From positions 169,759 through 233,758 of the forward strand of contig JBDKRG010000016.1 in assembly GCA_039683515.1 (NCBI GenBank): DNA of 64,000 nt, given 5' to 3'. Positions within the stretch are counted from its first letter, which is position 1, and the number at the start of each line of letters is the position of its first letter. The notes under the pieces are model-generated. The model saw nothing but the letters and a program-made list of their open reading frames with translations, made no database searches and was not told where the DNA came from. This DNA comes from JAJFUE01 sp039683515. GTDB lineage: Bacteria > Sumerlaeota > Sumerlaeia > MVZB01. Position numbers and translations under genes: made by a program. Shown piece after piece: positions 16,410 to 27,890 of the stretch.

Positions 16410-16694
16410 CTACTCGTTCTTGATCAGGCTGACGAGCACCTTGCTCTTTTGTTTGCGCGTGATTTTCAGTTTGTCCGCGGCAAGCTCCTGAAGCACCATT
16501 TCGCTGTAAGTCGACTGGTCCTTCGGCTCGATCAGGACCGGTTCGCCGCGGTTCAGTTCACGGGCGCGCCCGGCCAGCACGTTTACGAGCAGGTATTTGT
16601 GCTTGCCTTCGTGCAGCATGTCATTGATCGTGTCGCTCAGTTCGATGAACTTGGACTCGACCAGATGCTTGGTTGCCTGGGCCGATTTTGCCAT
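16410..16694 (-). CDS. rpoZ: RNA polymerase omega subunit
   Basis: Omega helps assemble RNA polymerase by holding the beta-prime subunit. The 94-residue protein has the family core KYLLVNVLAGRARELNRGEP followed by VLIEP; the usual conserved stretch is a V-x-x-AxxRARxL pattern. The C-terminal third (LAADKLKITRKQKSKVLVS) is lysine-rich. It starts six bases after the dnaK stop on the same strand, so the two are almost certainly co-transcribed. This pairing is unusual, because rpoZ is more often next to gmk or spoT. Confidence 0.85.
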   Translation of the reverse strand: MAKSAQATKHLVESKFIELSDTINDMLHEGKHKYLLVNVLAGRARELNRGEPVLIEPKDQSTYSEMVLQELAADKLKITRKQKSKVLVSLIKNE

Positions 16695-16700
16695 TGCGGA

Positions 16701-18635
<1,935 letters not shown>

Positions 18636-18680
18636 GTTATGAGTTCCTTTACTTCAAGTTGATGTTTCGTTCATCTATTT

Positions 18681-18710
18681 GAACCACGGAGACACGGAGA
18701 CGCGGAGAAT
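18681..18710 (+). repeat. CCACGGAGACACGGAG repeat arm, left
   Basis: GAACCACGGAGACACGGAGA plus one further unit lies seven bases beyond the stop codon of the GxxExxY gene. A related arm in inverse orientation is found at 19101. A variant is found at 56722. Confidence 0.85.
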
Positions 18711-18717
18711 TTCCGGA

Positions 18718-19095
18718 TCAAAGTGCCATGCGTGTAATCCCGTCCTTCAGCACCGGGACATTGAAATTCAGAATCAAGCCGACCGAACAAGAAGTCAGGC
18801 GCATATAAGTCAGGATTTGCGCCTTGTGTATCGGGAGCACTTGATCAACCGTTTTCAGTTCCACCACGATCTTGCCGTCGACCAACACATCCAATCGATA
18901 CCCGCAATCCATGGTCGCGCCCTTGTAGCGAACCGGCAGCGGGATTTGTCGCTCAAATGGAATGCCTCTCAATTTCAATTCGTGGCAGAGGCATTCTTCG
19001 TATACGGACTCGAGGAGCCCGGGTCCCAACGCGCGGTGAACTTCGATGGCTGCGCCGATGATCGATTCGGATAATTTCTCCTCGGTCAAGACCAT
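18718..19095 (-). CDS. GxxExxY family protein (PD-(D/E)XK nuclease-like)
   Basis: A 125-residue protein of the GxxExxY family, named for the motif seen here as G26-LL-E29-SV-Y32. A PD-(D/E)XK nuclease core is recognisable: D69 in YRLDV, E79-L-K81 in VVELK, and a later Q-x3-Y (QILTY). The family is predicted to be nucleolytic, but its function is not established. The gene is nested exactly between two inverted CCACGGAG repeat arms; the right arm ends six bases before the start codon and supplies GGAG nine bases upstream as the ribosome binding site. It splits the chaperone block between groL and dnaK, which suggests insertion as a unit. Confidence 0.9.
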   Translation of the reverse strand: MVLTEEKLSESIIGAAIEVHRALGPGLLESVYEECLCHELKLRGIPFERQIPLPVRYKGATMDCGYRLDVLVDGKIVVELKTVDQVLPIHKAQILTYMRLTSCSVGLILNFNVPVLKDGITRMAL

Positions 19096-19100
19096 CTTGA

Positions 19101-19133
19101 ATGTCTCCGTGCCTCCGTGTCTCCGTGGTTCAA
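19101..19133 (-). repeat. CCACGGAGACACGGAG repeat arm, right (inverted)
   Basis: On the plus strand it reads CTCCGTGCCTCCGTGTCTCC and then GTGG. This is the reverse complement of the left-arm words. On the minus strand its last GGAG is the Shine-Dalgarno of the GxxExxY gene. Confidence 0.85.
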
Positions 19134-19228
19134 TTTGTATTTATGTTTTCTGTTCGTTGTTTTCATTTTTAAGAGTCATCGGGGACCGGTTTTCCCGGCC
19201 CCCGATAACCGTTTTTCTCGACAATCTC

Positions 19229-20869
<1,641 letters not shown>

Positions 20870-20922
20870 ATTTTTCATGCCCTCCTAGTGGTCATGGAAC
20901 AGGATTGTCAGTTAAGGATTGC

Positions 20923-21213
20923 TCAGGCCAGCTTGGCCATGACGTCGCTCTCGTGCATGATCAGGTATTCCTTGCCGTCGACCTTGATCTCGCTGCCGGA
21001 ATACTTGCCGAAGATCACCGTGTCGCCCTCGGCCAGGTCAAGCGGGATGCGCTTGCCGTTGTCGTCGCGACGGCCTTCGCCCACCGCGATCACCTTGCCG
21101 CGCTGCGGCTTTTCCTTGGCGGTGTCCGGGATGATGATCCCGCCCGGCGTCTTTTGCACGTCTTCCTCAATCCGTTCGACGATGACCCGATCGCCCAGAG
21201 GTTTCAGAGCCAT
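20923..21213 (-). CDS. groS: Co-chaperonin GroES (10 kDa)
   Basis: GroES is the heptameric lid of GroEL. The 96-residue protein begins MALKPLGDRVIVERIEEDVQ and has the mobile loop KTPGGIIIPDTAKEKPQRG that docks on GroEL. It ends KEYLIMHESDVMAKL. The start at 21213 has AGGAGG nine bases upstream; a longer in-frame start at 21273 adds unrelated residues. It is the first gene of the minus-strand chaperone run groS-groL-(GxxExxY)-dnaK-rpoZ. No CIRCE element was found upstream. Confidence 0.99.
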   Translation of the reverse strand: MALKPLGDRVIVERIEEDVQKTPGGIIIPDTAKEKPQRGKVIAVGEGRRDDNGKRIPLDLAEGDTVIFGKYSGSEIKVDGKEYLIMHESDVMAKLA

Positions 21214-21450
21214 TGGTGTTGTGCCCTCCTGATTCTTTTTTCCATCCCGTCCCTCTTGGCAGAACGGGAGCATTGTGGCCCATAGTTTCAGCCGGAGGAT
21301 AAAAGGAGCAAATGGCGTTCCAAAAACCGATGCAATATGTAAGTCTAATCATATGAAAAGTGTATGAACATAAGAGGATGGGTTCGGCTTGCCGATTTCT
21401 CATATTCTGTTTCAATCTGACCCATTTTTCGGATAGATCCCCGGATTATG

Positions 21451-21480
21451 TGTCAGTAGGTCGCTTCGGGCCGAAGCGAC
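21451..21480. repeat. TGTCAGTAGG-type repeat with perfect palindrome
   Basis: TGTCAGTAGGTCGCTTCGGG begins a repeat whose 21-base core GTCGCTTCGG-G-CCGAAGCGAC is a perfect hairpin. A sister copy beginning TGTCAGTAGGCCGCTTCGGC is at 31033. Confidence 0.75.
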
Positions 21481-21569
21481 ATTTTCGGTCTGATAACGCG
21501 TCAACCGCGATATGTTGGATTTGTCTTTGAACTGTGAAGCAATTATTCGGCCCCAGCGGGGCCGACGCG

Positions 21570-21605
21570 AGTAGCCCCCGGCGAAGCGAAGCGCCGCCGG
21601 GGGTA
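21570..21605. repeat. CCCCCGGC hairpin repeat
   Basis: CCCCCGGC and GCCGGGGG pair around an AGCGAAGCG-containing loop. The AGCGAAGCGC loop word recurs in the hairpin at the end of the window (near 63940). Confidence 0.6.
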
Positions 21606-21615
21606 AGGATGCAAT

Positions 21616-22287
21616 TTAAAGCGCCCCAAGGGGGGCGCCCGCAACATCAGGCCTGCAGGCGCTCGGCAGCCCTTCCCGCATCTCTGCCATCGGTTGCGGC
21701 TCACCGCCCCGTGCTCGTCCGTGCATGTCCGTGTCAGTCCGCGTCCCCTCTTGTGCCTGCTCAACGCGAATGAGCGACTCGACCGGAAACCCGGCTTCCC
21801 GGGCCACTCCGACCAACCGCTCATACGTGGCGCTGTCCAACCGCGGCTCCCGCGCCAGGATCCAAAGGTATTTGCGCGAAGATCCGGCGACCAGGGCCCA
21901 TTGGTAATCGCGGTCAAGCGCGATGACGTGATAGCCGCCGCTGAACGGCCAGAAGAATGTGACCCTGAAGCTTGCAACATCCTTTGACACGCGGAACCTG
22001 GCGACGCCGCGCGCCTCGCGCCAGCGCCGTTTTGCCGGGTCGTAGCCGCGATTGAGGACCGCGATCGAGCCATCGGGCCGTTTCGAGTAAATGGTATCAA
22101 CACGATCCAGCCCGCGCTCGAACGAGTGATCGAGCCGGGCAATTTCATACCATTTGCCGAGGTAACGTTCGGCATCGAAGCCGGTCACCGGAGCCACCCC
22201 CCGCGGAACCGAAGCGCAGCCGATCAAAGCCGCACCCACAACAGCGCCCACGATCGCCACCGAGATAGCTTTCGAAATGATATCCAT
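21616..22287 (-). CDS. Lipocalin family lipoprotein (Blc-like)
   Basis: An outer-membrane lipoprotein of the bacterial lipocalin group, which binds fatty acids or lysolipids in the periplasm. The signal peptide ends in the lipobox L-I-G-C. The lipocalin signature is GKWYEIARLDHSFERGL, and the strand GGYHVIALDRDYQWALVAGS with KYLWILAREP is very similar to Blc. It starts at 22287 with GGGAG nine bases upstream. At 223 residues it is about 45 longer than the usual 175-180: after SLIRVEQ the frame runs through GTCCGTGC-type and GC-rich repeats, giving a tail with no resemblance to the family. The normal stop appears to be lost. Confidence 0.9.
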   Translation of the reverse strand: MDIISKAISVAIVGAVVGAALIGCASVPRGVAPVTGFDAERYLGKWYEIARLDHSFERGLDRVDTIYSKRPDGSIAVLNRGYDPAKRRWREARGVARFRVSKDVASFRVTFFWPFSGGYHVIALDRDYQWALVAGSSRKYLWILAREPRLDSATYERLVGVAREAGFPVESLIRVEQAQEGTRTDTDMHGRARGGEPQPMAEMREGLPSACRPDVAGAPLGAL

Positions 22288-22461
22288 AGATCCGATCTCC
22301 CGAAGCTATTATTCCACGAATGCGGGCAAAACGTGAATGAACGCATACAAAATGACAAGCAATGCGCATTTTTTTCGGGCTCGTTCGTCCGGCTTGCATA
22401 GGCAACGGCCCTCTGGGACAATCCGGCCAAGTGGGATGAATAATCAAATGGGTGTGCCATC

Positions 22462-24360
22462 ATGAGCCATCTGCGAATTGTCCTGATTCTCGGCTTCATT
22501 TACTCTGTCGCAATTGCGGTCGGCGCTCACGCGGCTGACGACAAACCGGCTCTTGAATTCCGATGCATTGGCACATACGGCGAAGTCGTCGAGCATTTCG
22601 AACAGTATTCGCATTTCGTTTTTATCTCGCAGGGGCATAACTTCCGGGTACTCGACATCGCCGATCCGGCACATCCGCGCGAGGTTTTCCGGCATTACTA
22701 CGACTCATCGCTTAGCGGCATCGCGATCAACTACCCGGCGCTTTATCTTGCGGCCGATGGCGTCCGAATTTTTGATCTCTCAAAGCCTGGCCAACCGGTC
22801 GAACGCGGCCGGATGCATGGCGTGCCCGCCGGAACACTCAAGGTGATGGGCAACTTTTTACTCGCGGAAAGCTGGCGGGGCCACGACGCCACGTACGCGG
22901 TTTACGACATTAAGGATCGATTTCATCCGGTCCAACTGCTGGACGATTGGCGCGACGTGCGCGGCGTACCCGCCCGTTGCGAGTTCATATTCCTGACCGA
23001 TGGCAAGCGTCTGGTTTGCGCCTCCGATGAATTCGACGATCAATCTTTCCACGTCACGATATTCGAAGACCGGACCACCACGCCGGTTACGATTCGAAGG
23101 CTTAAGACCGAGGATCCGATCGACGTTAAACTTGATCATGGAACACTCACCATTGTTTCCGAAACTACTGCCACATCCACGCTCGCGAACTTCAACAAAA
23201 CCACAACCTTATGGGTGTATGGGCGGCAATCGGGATTGGAAATAGGACAGGGCGCGCCGGCACGGCCGGAAAAGATCTCGGCCCGTTTTAAGAACAATGA
23301 AATGCACAGGTTGGGGATCGAGTTCGTTGAGCAGACCAGCGGGACGAAGCAGGTCATCCGCGGATCGTACGCCGAAAATTCGGGCGTCGAGGATTTCAAG
23401 ATCGCCGGCGATCGCGGTTATGTGCTCGATCAAAACGATGGATTACAGGTCGTGAATCTCGTCGATCCCACGCAGCCCAAAATGATGGGCCGCTTGAAGC
23501 TCGAGGACCAGCCGGGCGCTGGCCGGGAGCGCAACAATTTTATGCTCCGCGCCGTCGAGAATGAGTTCGTCTATGTCTCCAATACGGATCATTATCTCGT
23601 CTTCGACTGCACGAGCCCGACATCACCGACGCTATGCGCGAGGTTCAACGGTCCCGGCGGCCGAATGAGTATCGTAAACAACCGCGCATATGTTGCCGGC
23701 GGCGGTGAAGGCCTGCTCATTTACGATGTCGCCGATCCGCGGCGCATTGGATTGTTAGGCAGGTTCAACACCAACGGCCAAGCGCTCGATCTGGCCACAT
23801 CGGGTTCGCTCGTCTACTTGTTTGACGGGGCGCTCAAGGTGATTGATGCCGCCAACCCAACGACGCCAACGCTGGTGAGCCGCACTGAAATCGATTTCGA
23901 CGAAGACGACGAAATGAGAGACGATTCGGCGTGTGTGAAGAAGCTCGGCCCCGCCGTCTATATCAGCGAGGAAGGCTTTGGACATGATGAAAAAGTCGCA
24001 ATCAAGGTGGTTGATGTTTCCGATCCGGCCAAGCCACGAGTGGTGAAGCAAATAAGATTCGAGGCTCCCGATGGCGATGATGCGCCGACGCCCATTCAAC
24101 TGGAGCGCGTTCCGAACCCCTCGGGCTGGTATCTATGTGCGTCGGCGACATTCAATGTGCAGAGCGGCGGGTGGATCAATTACTGGAATCACAGGATGGT
24201 GATATTCGACCTGACCGATCCGCTCGAACCCAAGCCGGTTTACGAAACCGAATCCATCCCCGGCCCCCGCACCCCCACGCTCTTCAAAAACACGCTCTAC
24301 ACGCCAAGCTACTCTCAAGGCCTGACCATCATGCGCCCCACCGGTATTGGTGCAAAATAA
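22462..24360 (+). CDS. Secreted beta-propeller protein with LVIVD-like repeats
   Basis: A 632-residue exported protein, signal peptide MSHLRIVLILGFIYSVAIAV with cleavage near AHA. The body consists of repeats of about 45 residues built on V-x-D-[ILV]-x-D-P-x-x-P, for example FRVLDIADPAHPREV, LQVVNLVDPTQPKMMGRL, LLIYDVADPRRIGLLGRF and LKVIDAANPTTPTLVSR. This is the LVIVD pattern of seven-bladed propellers found on cell surfaces. No enzymatic residues were recognised; binding or scaffolding is likely. The gene is less GC-rich than those to its left, and the low-GC patch begins here. Confidence 0.8.
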   Translation: MSHLRIVLILGFIYSVAIAVGAHAADDKPALEFRCIGTYGEVVEHFEQYSHFVFISQGHNFRVLDIADPAHPREVFRHYYDSSLSGIAINYPALYLAADGVRIFDLSKPGQPVERGRMHGVPAGTLKVMGNFLLAESWRGHDATYAVYDIKDRFHPVQLLDDWRDVRGVPARCEFIFLTDGKRLVCASDEFDDQSFHVTIFEDRTTTPVTIRRLKTEDPIDVKLDHGTLTIVSETTATSTLANFNKTTTLWVYGRQSGLEIGQGAPARPEKISARFKNNEMHRLGIEFVEQTSGTKQVIRGSYAENSGVEDFKIAGDRGYVLDQNDGLQVVNLVDPTQPKMMGRLKLEDQPGAGRERNNFMLRAVENEFVYVSNTDHYLVFDCTSPTSPTLCARFNGPGGRMSIVNNRAYVAGGGEGLLIYDVADPRRIGLLGRFNTNGQALDLATSGSLVYLFDGALKVIDAANPTTPTLVSRTEIDFDEDDEMRDDSACVKKLGPAVYISEEGFGHDEKVAIKVVDVSDPAKPRVVKQIRFEAPDGDDAPTPIQLERVPNPSGWYLCASATFNVQSGGWINYWNHRMVIFDLTDPLEPKPVYETESIPGPRTPTLFKNTLYTPSYSQGLTIMRPTGIGAK

Positions 24361-24370
24361 TTAAAATGCA

Positions 24371-24416
24371 CGTCCCCCGAATCCCCGTCCCCCGAATCCC
24401 GTCCCCCGAATCCAGA
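24371..24416 (+). repeat. CCCCCGAATCC-word repeat
   Basis: Three nearly identical GTCCCCCGAATCC units in tandem. Related words (GGGATTCGG, GGACTCAGG) are read in frame inside the membrane glycosyltransferase gene near 4760-4814. Confidence 0.75.
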
Positions 24417-24469
24417 TACGTTACGTTATCGAAGGATCAAAACCAGCTTGAGCTGTTTTGATAAAAAAT

Positions 24470-24616
24470 ATGGTCGAACGTCCCCGATATTCAATTCAGC
24501 CTTTAGTAACTGCGGAAAAGGCAATCGAGTGGAGGCGTTACGTTCGCCGTGGCGACATCAAGCGGTTGTTGTGCGTGGAAGCAATTATTGGTTTATCTGA
24601 GCATGTTTTTGCTTAA
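24470..24616 (+). CDS. Possible 48-residue protein
   Basis: An open frame beginning MVERPRYSIQPLVTAEKAIE and ending SEHVFA. It is basic (six Arg in a short central helix-like stretch WRRYVRR) and in an AT-rich spacer. No ribosome binding site is visible and no family was recognised. It may be chance or a remnant. Confidence 0.2.
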   Translation: MVERPRYSIQPLVTAEKAIEWRRYVRRGDIKRLLCVEAIIGLSEHVFA

Positions 24617-24725
24617 CCAGGATTCCAATGATGGCGCTGGACGGATACCGGAGGCCTGTTAATGCGATTTCTGAGGCCTCACCCCATGATTCGTGCGTGT
24701 GATTGCCGGACATTCTGCAGCTGAG

Positions 24726-26069
24726 TTATCGTTTGTCCTTTTGCCGGGCTTGGAGTTGTTCGAGATATTGAGATGTGGCCGGTTTGTTGGCTTTCTTGAG
24801 TTGCTCAGTGTAGAAGGCGGCGGTTTCCATGAAATCTTCTTTCCATGGGCCGAGCGGCTTTTGAAGAATAGTTTCAATGCGCGTCTTAAGCGGCGCGGCT
24901 TGGTCAGATTTGCCCGTTAGTTCATAAATGGAAGAAAGCGCGATCAGGGTTGGGGCAATGCGCGGGTGCGTTGGGACAACTGCGGCGTCCAGTATCTTCA
25001 GCGATTCTTCCGCCTGAAGCGTCGCGCTGGCAGTATCACCATTTAGCAAAGCAGCGCCAGCCATGCCTCTTAAGGCATCGGCATAATCAGGATGTGTTTG
25101 CGTTGTTGTCGCATTGCGCAAAGCCATGGATTTGGCATAAGCCGCGATGGCTTCATCAGGAACATGCGACAAAAGTTTTAGTCGGCCCATTTGATTCCAG
25201 ACGTTTGATTGCTCAACCCTAAAGCGGATTTCGGTAAGGCGATCTGCTTGGGCGGTCATCTGCCCGATGCCTTTGACATACTCCAATGCCGTTTCATAAT
25301 ATTCCATTGCTTTGGTAGTATTTTTACGATGTTCTTCGATTCTGCCTAGCATGAATAAAACATCGAGATAATCCTGAGGAGAAGTGACCATTGTGCGCTC
25401 ATCGATGTTTTTGGCATCGATTAAATATTTTTCCGCAGTTTTATCGTCACCTGTATATAAATAGGTCAGCGCCATTCGGTAACTAGCAGCTCCGACGTGA
25501 TCGGAGCGATTTAGCCCTTCTTTCACTAATGCATCATAATTGTCTTTATAATATTCTCTTGCGCGTTCGTAATTCCCAATATGTAAATAATAGTTTCCAA
25601 GAAGAGGATATGCGCCTATTACTTTATGATTCCGATACTTAAGTGGTAAATCCTGCCCCCTTTTATCAGCCGCCATAGCTGCTTGTTCATAAACTTTCAA
25701 TGCATCATCATATTTTCCCTGCGATAAAAATATATCCCCTTTCATGAATGTCATTGATAATTCTGCCGCCCGATCATATTTTCCTTGGGCGTAATATATT
25801 TTGGATAAAGCTATACTTATAGAATCGCAGTTATTTTTTTTACGTATCTCATCTTGCTTTTCGTTGCGAATCTCGATGAGCGATAAAAGAGCATATCTCT
25901 CGGCCTCATCATATTGTTGTTTCACGATTTCCAAATCAGTTCTCTCCATGTCGATAAGAAATGGAGGTTTGGAGGATTTTGCGTCTTGAGGTTCCACGCC
26001 TATTTTCTGGCATCCTAAAAAAAATATCATTAAGCCCACCGCGTAGCTTAATAAATGCTTCATATTCAT
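24726..26069 (-). CDS. TPR-repeat lipoprotein, low-GC
   Basis: A 447-residue lipoprotein: the signal peptide ends in the lipobox F-L-G-C at about residue 20. The mature part is a tandem of tetratricopeptide units, such as ALSKIYYAQGKYDRAAELS, GDIFLSQGKYDDALKVYEQA, GNYYLHIGNYERAREYYKDN and LTYLYTGDDKTAEKYLIDA, which form a protein-binding superhelix. No partner can be inferred. Its GC content is clearly lower (about 40%) than that of the surrounding genes and its codon use is AT-rich, so acquisition from another genome is likely. A small remnant frame ends 17 bases upstream. Confidence 0.85.
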   Translation of the reverse strand: MNMKHLLSYAVGLMIFFLGCQKIGVEPQDAKSSKPPFLIDMERTDLEIVKQQYDEAERYALLSLIEIRNEKQDEIRKKNNCDSISIALSKIYYAQGKYDRAAELSMTFMKGDIFLSQGKYDDALKVYEQAAMAADKRGQDLPLKYRNHKVIGAYPLLGNYYLHIGNYERAREYYKDNYDALVKEGLNRSDHVGAASYRMALTYLYTGDDKTAEKYLIDAKNIDERTMVTSPQDYLDVLFMLGRIEEHRKNTTKAMEYYETALEYVKGIGQMTAQADRLTEIRFRVEQSNVWNQMGRLKLLSHVPDEAIAAYAKSMALRNATTTQTHPDYADALRGMAGAALLNGDTASATLQAEESLKILDAAVVPTHPRIAPTLIALSSIYELTGKSDQAAPLKTRIETILQKPLGPWKEDFMETAAFYTEQLKKANKPATSQYLEQLQARQKDKR

Positions 26070-26086
26070 AATTTGCCTCCGTATTA

Positions 26087-26391
26087 TTATGGAGTGGAAA
26101 ATCCACTATTGCGCAATTCCTGCCTTGGATTAAAAGTATCATCTGCTTGGTTGGTATTTTTATTTGTCACCTTCACAAACTCGTCCTTGATCGTGTCATG
26201 CGCCCAGTCATTACCGTCCTTCTTCGTTTCCACGGTTACTTTGACATCGTTCCAATTAGAGGTCCGCCATTTCTCTCCATGAATGCGAGTCTGGAGCCTG
26301 AAAACTGGGCCACCAACGTACAAAGTCCACCAACTATAGGGAAAATCGGGGACGCGCGACTCATTTAATTTCGCAGCGTGTTCGCGATCTA
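26087..26391 (-). pseudogene. Remnant open frame, C-terminal fragment of an unknown protein
   Basis: A hydrophilic frame of about 100 codons (including WWTLYVGGPVFRLQTRIHGE and NWNDVKVTVETKKDG) ends 17 bases before the TPR lipoprotein start. It looks like genuine protein sequence and shares the lower GC of its neighbour. However, no ATG, GTG or TTG with a ribosome site is found downstream of the Uma2 stop; the only in-frame ATG lies inside the Uma2 gene in another frame. It is probably the 3' part of a gene whose 5' end was lost. No family was recognised. Confidence 0.4.
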
Positions 26392-26976
26392 TTAAACCCC
26401 GCCAAACACCCGTTCCAGGTCGAGCGTCAGGCCTTCGAAAATCCGCACCGGCATTGCGGTTTTCCCGGCGAAGAGTTCGGGGAGTCCGAATTTGTTTTCG
26501 GCTTCGAAATAGCGCACCGTCAATGTTTTCCCCCACGGGTCGGCGATGATGTAACAGCGGACGGCGTGCTTTTCGTAGAGGCGCAGCTTTTCGCCGAGAT
26601 CGCGGGCGGCGGTCGATTCCGACAGGATCTCGATGACAAGATCCGGCGCGCCGCGCACGCCTTTTTCATCCAGTTTCTTGGGGTCGCACACGACCAGCAG
26701 GTCGGGCTGAACCACGGTTTCAACCGACTCGTCTTTTTCATTGGCCTCGGGCAGGCGAACATCCAGCGGGGCGGCAAAGGCCTGACACGGCGTCCCCTTG
26801 AAAAATTCACGCAAAATTGCCGTCAGTTCCGCCGACGCGCCCTGATGCGCCACCCCTGGCGACGGAGTCATCGCAAACGCGCGCCCGTCGATCAGTTCCC
26901 AGCGTTCATCGGCGGGCCACGTCACATAGTCGCCATATGTAAAACGCTGGTCGGTTTGTTTTTCCGGCAATCCCAT
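26392..26976 (-). CDS. Uma2 family endonuclease (DUF820, PD-(D/E)XK fold)
   Basis: A 194-residue protein of the Uma2 family, predicted restriction-like endonucleases of unknown cellular role, usually present in several copies in cyanobacteria and planctomycetes. The pattern is clear: ERWELIDGRAFAMTPSPGVAH near the N-terminus, VQPDLLVVCDPKKL, then the nuclease core GAPDLVIEILSESTAARDLG with the acidic residues of PD and E, and the trailing KLRLYEKHAVRCYIIADP. The start at 26976 gives the family's usual length. It is a solitary gene, without a partner methylase or antitoxin. Confidence 0.93.
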   Translation of the reverse strand: MGLPEKQTDQRFTYGDYVTWPADERWELIDGRAFAMTPSPGVAHQGASAELTAILREFFKGTPCQAFAAPLDVRLPEANEKDESVETVVQPDLLVVCDPKKLDEKGVRGAPDLVIEILSESTAARDLGEKLRLYEKHAVRCYIIADPWGKTLTVRYFEAENKFGLPELFAGKTAMPVRIFEGLTLDLERVFGGV

Positions 26977-27067
26977 ATCTCACGCTCCGTCCGCGAATGT
27001 AGCCCGACTGCGGAATTATATCCGTTTTATACTCAAAAGCGAATCAAACCATTCTCTGCGCGCTCTG

Positions 27068-27589
27068 CTATTCTCGGCATCTCTGCGACAAAAGATCGAT
27101 GTAAGCGCCTTCGATGAGCTGCGCCCCTTCGACGCCGAGCTGTTCCATGATCCGGTGCGCTTCGGCGACGCCCGACTGCGGCGATTCGCCCTCCTCGAGC
27201 ACGACCTCGAGCTCCAGGAAATCGCCGAGCCCCTCGACGCGGTCCAGATGCACGCGCGTCCGGCCAACCATGTATAAGGTGCGGCGCTTGCGGACGCGGC
27301 CGATCTGGCCGCAGGCGAGCGTCAGCGTCTCGCGCAGCGTGTCCGGCTCGGCGGTCCGCGAAATGACGTAAAACGACTCTTTGGGCCCGGCCTGGTCCGG
27401 CCGCTCGTAATAGATCAGCTCGCCGCGGTCGGGCGCGAGCGTCCGGAGCTTCAGCCGGCCGCCGTCGCAGCCGAAGAACGTGTCGTCCTGCCCGATCTCG
27501 ACCGGTCCCTGATCGGCGATCGCCGCCGCGCGCGGCGCCAGCGCCTCGACGCTTTCGATCCGGGCCTTGATTTCGATATTTCGCGCCAT
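27068..27589 (-). CDS. CYTH domain protein (class IV adenylate cyclase / ThTPase type)
   Basis: CYTH proteins fold as a triphosphate tunnel and act on nucleotides, thiamine triphosphate or inorganic triphosphate. The N-terminal ExEK motif appears as NIEIKARI; further tunnel residues are seen in GGRLKLRTL, LIYYERPDQ, GRTRVHLDRVEGLGDFLELE and IEGAYIDLL. The layout is close to class IV adenylate cyclases of the CyaB group, but the substrate cannot be decided. The start at 27589 (MARNIEIK) has AGGCGG at about nine bases. The last codons (SQRCRE) read through a TCTCTGCGAC repeat word. Confidence 0.85.
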   Translation of the reverse strand: MARNIEIKARIESVEALAPRAAAIADQGPVEIGQDDTFFGCDGGRLKLRTLAPDRGELIYYERPDQAGPKESFYVISRTAEPDTLRETLTLACGQIGRVRKRRTLYMVGRTRVHLDRVEGLGDFLELEVVLEEGESPQSGVAEAHRIMEQLGVEGAQLIEGAYIDLLSQRCRE

Positions 27590-27890
27590 TTCCATTTACC
27601 GCCTTGAATAAATACAAGTCACGAAATGCACGAAAAATAAACACGAAATTCACGAAATGGAATTTTTCATCCGAAATCCCCGTTTCCTCCGTTGCCTCCT
27701 GTTCATTCCTCTCTTCAAGAATTTCTCTGCACCTCTGCGACAAGAAAAGGTTTTTCGTGTTTACTTTGGTGCGTTTCGTGACTGCATTTGTTCTGGATGG
27801 AATTCTCCTTCCGACATCCCCATTGATGTTCCCGGCCAAACGTGATTGGGTGTTGTTTGCTTGAAAAAGGTCACATCCCGGAGGGCGGAA
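27590..27890. other. Intergenic region filled by a composite repeat element
   Basis: The 301-base gap between divergent genes is mostly a composite element with CACGAAA arms, listed separately. The last 30 bases contain the GGAGG ribosome site of the next gene. Confidence 0.6.
27617..27784. repeat. Composite element: CACGAAA arms around a CTCTGCGACAA core, copy 1
   Basis: The left arm has repeated CACGAAAT words, the core contains TTTCTCTGCACCTCTGCGAC, and the right arm has inverted TTTCGTG words (GTGCGTTTCGTGAC). A second element with the same architecture is at 44312. Confidence 0.75.

Larger units (their letters stand above)
21214..21615. other. Intergenic region upstream of groS
   Basis: About 400 bases without a gene. 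The left part (21214-21420) is AT-richer and should carry the groS promoter reading leftward; no CIRCE or certain sigma-32-type motif was seen. The right part holds a perfect palindrome and a GC-rich hairpin repeat, described separately. Confidence 0.5.
24361..24725. other. Intergenic region with (CCCCCGAATCC) repeat and AT-rich stretch
   Basis: Directly after the propeller gene, three CCCCCGAATCC words occur at 24371-24416. The remainder is AT-rich; apart from a doubtful 48-codon frame nothing is recognised. Confidence 0.5.

Noticed and set aside
18679..19074. Plus-strand frame beginning with NHGDTETRR
   Set aside because: It is the translation of the CCACGGAGACACGG repeat followed by the antisense of the GxxExxY gene.
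21214..21500. CIRCE operator in front of groS
   Set aside because: No TTAGCACTC-N9-GAGTGCTAA-like inverted repeat is present.
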